From NCBI GenBank assembly GCA_013373595.1, contig JABXHO010000016.1:1-35439 (forward strand): a stretch of 35,439 bases of DNA, written 5' to 3'. The DNA comes from Flavobacteriales bacterium (GTDB taxonomy: Bacteria > Bacteroidota > Bacteroidia > Flavobacteriales_D > Crocinitomicaceae). Made by a program: the position numbers and the translations under genes. Numbering within the stretch: position 1 is the stretch's first letter; each line of letters begins with the position of its first letter. Shown one piece after another: positions 32,487-35,439 of this stretch. The notes under the pieces are model-generated. The model was not told where the DNA came from and did not search any database. It was given only the letters and a program-made list of their open reading frames with translations.

Positions 32487-32505
32487 GTTCAAGAAACAAG
32501 AATAA

Positions 32506-32955
32506 ATGGTGTTTACCTCAAACATAGAACTTTCAACAATTAAGCTAGAAAAGCCATCCATTTTTTTAGCCGGTAGTATGGCGATAGGTGATAGGATGAA
32601 TTGGAGAATGTGCGCCATCAACACTTTAGAAAAACGCTATCATCTATTTGACCCTACGAATGTTAATCATGCAGGTCTGGATGATAGTGAAATGAGTAAA
32701 CACATTAAATGGGAGTGGGAGGCACTAAAACATTCAGATGCAATTCTATTCAATTTCAACGCGGAATCGAAGTCACCCATTTCCTTGCTTGAATTAGGAA
32801 TGTACATTCGGTCCGAAAAAATCGTGGTCGTGTGTCCAAAGGAGTTTTATCAATCCCACTACATAGAAACACTTTGCTCTGAGGAGCAAGTCCCTCTTTT
32901 TCAATCAATCGAAGAGGTTCTTAACCGGGATATCTTTCAACTTATTAATAAATAG
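32506..32955 (+). CDS. Nucleoside 2-deoxyribosyltransferase-like protein
   Basis: 149 residues with a Rossmann-like fold. SIFLAGSMAIGD near 18-29, DAILFNFNAES near 78-88 and SLLELGMYIRS with Glu96 as likely nucleophile match the Nuc_deoxyrib_tr family. Members exchange or hydrolyse the N-glycosidic bond of (deoxy)nucleosides; within NAD loci related proteins are predicted to act on NAD-derived nucleosides. It is the first gene of the second unit, five bases ahead of the NAMPT gene. Confidence 0.8.
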   Translation: MVFTSNIELSTIKLEKPSIFLAGSMAIGDRMNWRMCAINTLEKRYHLFDPTNVNHAGLDDSEMSKHIKWEWEALKHSDAILFNFNAESKSPISLLELGMYIRSEKIVVVCPKEFYQSHYIETLCSEEQVPLFQSIEEVLNRDIFQLINK

Positions 32956-32960
32956 AAATT

Positions 32961-34415
32961 ATGAACGCATTACTTTTAACAGATGGGTACAAAACGGGAC
33001 ATCACCTTCAATACCCAAAAGGAACAGAAGAAGTTTACTCAAACTGGACGCCAAGAAGCAATAAATATGCACCGAAGGGATGCGATAAAGTGCTCTCTTT
33101 TGGTCAACAATATGTCATGAAGTGGTTGCACAATTACTTTGAAGCGAATTTCTTTTCGAAACCGAAAGCGGAGGTCTGTGGTGAAATTAAAGAAGAATTG
33201 ACACTATATCTCGGAGCCGATTACGACAGCTCACACCTCGAGGCCTTACACGATCTTCAATTCTTACCAATTCGCGTGAAATCGCTTCCTGAAGGAGTAG
33301 AAGTGCCGATCCGAACGCCTATGCTGACAGTTGTCAATACGCACAAAGAGTTTTACTGGGTAACGAATTTCTTAGAAACTATTTTGTCGACGATGTTGTG
33401 GCAACCAATGACATCAGCATCCATTGCGCTGAATTACAAGCGGATTTTCACCAATTGGGCGCTAAAAACCGATAAAGAGAATCTTGGTTTTATCGAGTTT
33501 CAAGGACATGATTTCTCAATGCGTGGAATGGGAGGACTTCAAAGTGCGCAAGCATCGGGAATGGGACACGCAGCTGTATTCATGGGATCGGATACCTTAC
33601 CCGTCATCAGTGGAATGCGCAAATACTACCACGCCGAAGGGTTTGTCGTTGGTTCGGTTAATGCCACAGAGCACTCGGTGATGTGCGCTGGAACGAAAGA
33701 CGATGAAATTGGCACTTTCCGAGAGCTCATCAAAACGTACCCAAAAGGAATTTTATCCGTTGTGAGCGATACCTGGGATTTATGGAAAGTAATATCGGTG
33801 TACCTTCCACAAATCAAAGAGGAAATACTTGGACGTGACGGAAAATTGGTCATTCGTCCTGATAGCGGCGATCCTGTGGATATTATCTGTGGCGAGAGTC
33901 GAGCACTTGGAGGAAATTCTCCAAAAGAGAAAGGAGTAGTGGAATTATTGTGGGATTTATTCGGTGGAACGGTAAACGATCAAGGATTCAAGGTGTTGGA
34001 TGCACATATTGGTGCAATTTACGGAGATAGCATCACCACAGAACGAGCAGAGCAAATTTGCGAACGCTTGGCCGAAAAAGGCTTTGCCACAACAAATGTG
34101 GTTCTGGGAATCGGTTCATTCACCTATCAATTCAATACGCGTGACACCTTCGGATTCGCAATGAAAGCAACTTCTGTAGTGGTCAATGGTGAACGAAGAG
34201 AGATTTTCAAAGATCCAATTACCGATGACGGCGTGAAGAAGTCAGCGAAAGGACTCGTTCGAGTAGATTTGGTTGATAATGAATATATTTTGGTAGATGA
34301 AGTTTCCGAAGAGGAGGAGCAAAAAGGAGAGTTGAAAACAATCTATGAAAATGGTGAGTTTCTTCTTGAAACGAATCTAGAAGAAATTAGAAAGAGAGTG
34401 AATAATTGTCTGTAA
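32961..34415 (+). CDS. nadV: Nicotinamide phosphoribosyltransferase family (NAMPT/NadV)
   Basis: 484 residues, normal length for the family. It joins nicotinamide to PRPP, giving NMN; a NARP1 subgroup instead uses ADP-ribose pyrophosphate to form NAD+ directly. Active-site blocks: LLTDGYKTGHHLQYP (5-19), HDFSMRGMGG (183-192), FMGSDT (Asp211), NATEHSV (His238, the phospho-accepting His of NAMPT), IRPDSGDP (Arg299, Asp301) and VVLGIGSFTYQ. The Prs-like gene follows eight bases later. No NMN adenylyltransferase lies in the window, so the next step is not shown here. Confidence 0.93.
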   Translation: MNALLLTDGYKTGHHLQYPKGTEEVYSNWTPRSNKYAPKGCDKVLSFGQQYVMKWLHNYFEANFFSKPKAEVCGEIKEELTLYLGADYDSSHLEALHDLQFLPIRVKSLPEGVEVPIRTPMLTVVNTHKEFYWVTNFLETILSTMLWQPMTSASIALNYKRIFTNWALKTDKENLGFIEFQGHDFSMRGMGGLQSAQASGMGHAAVFMGSDTLPVISGMRKYYHAEGFVVGSVNATEHSVMCAGTKDDEIGTFRELIKTYPKGILSVVSDTWDLWKVISVYLPQIKEEILGRDGKLVIRPDSGDPVDIICGESRALGGNSPKEKGVVELLWDLFGGTVNDQGFKVLDAHIGAIYGDSITTERAEQICERLAEKGFATTNVVLGIGSFTYQFNTRDTFGFAMKATSVVVNGERREIFKDPITDDGVKKSAKGLVRVDLVDNEYILVDEVSEEEEQKGELKTIYENGEFLLETNLEEIRKRVNNCL

Positions 34416-34422
34416 ACGAGAA

Positions 34423-35184
34423 ATGATGAGTTACGAAGTAAAGAAATTTAGAGATGGGCAAGTAGCGGCAAAGATTGTCGAAAATGGCAATTTGGATGTC
34501 AAGCTACGCGGGAATAGTTACGAGGACTTGTTCGCTGCAGCATCGATCAAGGAGGCGTGGGACGCGCTCAACGCAAGCAATAAAACGTGTTCGTCTGTAT
34601 TAACCTTGTATTGCATGATTGGGCAGCGTTCCGACAGACGTTTTTATGAGGGAGAATCCTTCGACTTGAAGATTATCTCGCGTTTCATCAATAATATGCA
34701 GTTCGATAAAGTGAGAATTTTACATCCGCACAGTGCCATTTCACTTGCATTGATTGATAACTCGGAAGAGATTTCGAATTTTGATTTCGTTGAAAAAGCC
34801 TATAACGCGATTGGAACACCCGTTTTAGTGAGTCCAGATGCCGGAGCCTACAAAACGACGCACTCCATAGCTGAAAAATTACAAGCAGATTTAATTCCTT
34901 CGAACAAAGTGCGGGTACACGGTGAGCCCGTTATTAGCATCCAAGGTGATGTCTCGGGGAAGGACTGCTTAATTGTAGATGACCTCGCTGATGGCGGAAG
35001 AACGTTCAAGAACTTGGCGACTGAACTGAAATCTCAAGGAGCTTCAAAGGTATATTTGTACGTCACCCACGCTCAGTTCAACTTCGGATTTGAGGAACTC
35101 AAGGAGAGCATCGATCACGTGTACTGCACCAATAGCTTTCGCGACATCGAAGATGAGTTTGTCACCCAGTTCAAAGTGATTTAG
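34423..35184 (+). CDS. Short PRPP-synthetase-like enzyme (Prs family), possible Adps
   Basis: 253 residues, shorter than the 310-320 of housekeeping Prs. Conserved blocks: HPHSAISLAL near 101-110 (substrate region), VSPDAGAYKTT near 136-146, NKVRVHGEP (161-169) and the PRPP-binding loop CLIVDDLADGGRTF (182-195). It should transfer pyrophosphate from ATP to ribose-5-phosphate or, in NARP1-type pairs, to ADP-ribose. Pairing with a NAMPT-family gene fits either. Last gene before the direct repeats. Confidence 0.87.
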   Translation: MMSYEVKKFRDGQVAAKIVENGNLDVKLRGNSYEDLFAAASIKEAWDALNASNKTCSSVLTLYCMIGQRSDRRFYEGESFDLKIISRFINNMQFDKVRILHPHSAISLALIDNSEEISNFDFVEKAYNAIGTPVLVSPDAGAYKTTHSIAEKLQADLIPSNKVRVHGEPVISIQGDVSGKDCLIVDDLADGGRTFKNLATELKSQGASKVYLYVTHAQFNFGFEELKESIDHVYCTNSFRDIEDEFVTQFKVI

Positions 35185-35192
35185 ATAATAAA

Positions 35193-35266
35193 CGCTTTAT
35201 TATTCCTTGCTGTAAAACCAAACACAGCTTTGTGTCTTGACTCCGTCAAGCCTGAGTCCTTGTGGT
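35193..35266. repeat. 74-bp direct repeat, copy 1
   Basis: Nearly identical to 35363-35436 (three mismatches seen by eye), period 170 bases. It contains CTTGAC-TCC-GTCAAG, a perfect 6-bp hairpin, and ACACAGCTTTGTGT, a second short stem. Between the copies, ACCACAAAG and CACAAGGA mirror the end of the repeat. Nothing coding is seen from 35185 to the end of the window. Confidence 0.85.
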
Positions 35267-35362
35267 AAAAAAATAACCACAAAGTCGCAAAGTTCACAAG
35301 GATTCCTGTAGTTTAAATGAATATTGGAGTATAAGAAGTAAGTAGCTCAACCAACACCTTCG

Positions 35363-35436
35363 CGCTTTATTATTCTTTGCTGTAAAACCAAACACAGCTT
35401 TGTGTCTTGACTCCGTCAAGCCCGTGTCCTTGTGGT
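35363..35436. repeat. 74-bp direct repeat, copy 2
   Basis: Second copy, ending three bases before the window edge; further copies may follow outside. The repeat may be a dispersed intergenic element with paired stems or a repeated terminator-like unit. Confidence 0.85.
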
Positions 35437-35439
35437 GAA

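Noticed and set aside
27200-35184. Toxin-antitoxin pair of the DarT type
   Set aside because: NADAR and macrodomain proteins are present, but no ADP-ribosyltransferase toxin frame was found on either strand.

Overview
The window looks like chromosomal DNA of a Bacteroidetes bacterium, most likely a flavobacterium-like or Fluviicola/Crocinitomicaceae-like member (inference). The grounds are a large secreted protein with a type IX secretion (T9SS) C-terminal sorting domain, a Bacteroidetes-type Hcp (TssD), a fused SpmA/SpmB protein, promoter motifs of the TTG-N22-TAnnTTTG kind, many lipoproteins and weak Shine-Dalgarno sites. I saw no tRNA, rRNA, CRISPR array, transposase or integrase.

Layout. 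1-7200 is mostly ordinary chromosome: the 3' end of hemB, an M50-like membrane protease, an Smr-domain protein, a GT39/GT2 pair for polyprenol-linked glycosylation, a protein with exact 25-residue repeats, a SpmAB-like membrane protein and a Cys-rich lipoprotein. 7200-12400 holds a glutamine amidotransferase, a translationally coupled membrane protein/histidine kinase/LuxR-type regulator module, two poorly known genes that diverge from a perfect 12-bp hairpin (one encodes a secreted protein with a phage-collar-like C-terminus), and a cytochrome-like lipoprotein. 12400-21300 holds a YchJ-like protein, a DEAD-box helicase, a di-heme peroxidase, an outer-membrane barrel, a TIGR04283/DUF547/rhodanese cluster, a tiny membrane protein and the T9SS glycine-rich protein.

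21577-26818 is an orphan type VI secretion cargo island. It has an Hcp/TssD with two extra tandem beta-rich domains, a GxSxG lipase, a LysM+GH19 cell-wall hydrolase whose middle region resembles the TssD extra domains, and a lipoprotein that could be an immunity protein. No T6SS sheath, baseplate or membrane-complex genes are present.

26917-35184 is a dense NAD+/ADP-ribose locus. An NrtR-type Nudix regulator precedes NADAR, a TIGR02452 (PARG-like) protein, an ADP-ribosylglycohydrolase, a macrodomain protein, KptA, a 2OG-Fe(II) oxygenase and a metallophosphoesterase. A second unit encodes a nucleoside-deoxyribosyltransferase-like protein, a NAMPT-family enzyme and a Prs-family enzyme. Three copies of GTGTA-N5-TACAC (two before the first unit, one before the second) are probable NrtR operators tying both units into one regulon. 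The first unit should strip ADP-ribose from proteins and nucleic acids. The second should rebuild NAD+, either by classical nicotinamide salvage or by direct reuse of ADP-ribose (NARP1-like). These two islands are the most interesting parts. The window ends in two 74-bp imperfect direct repeats.
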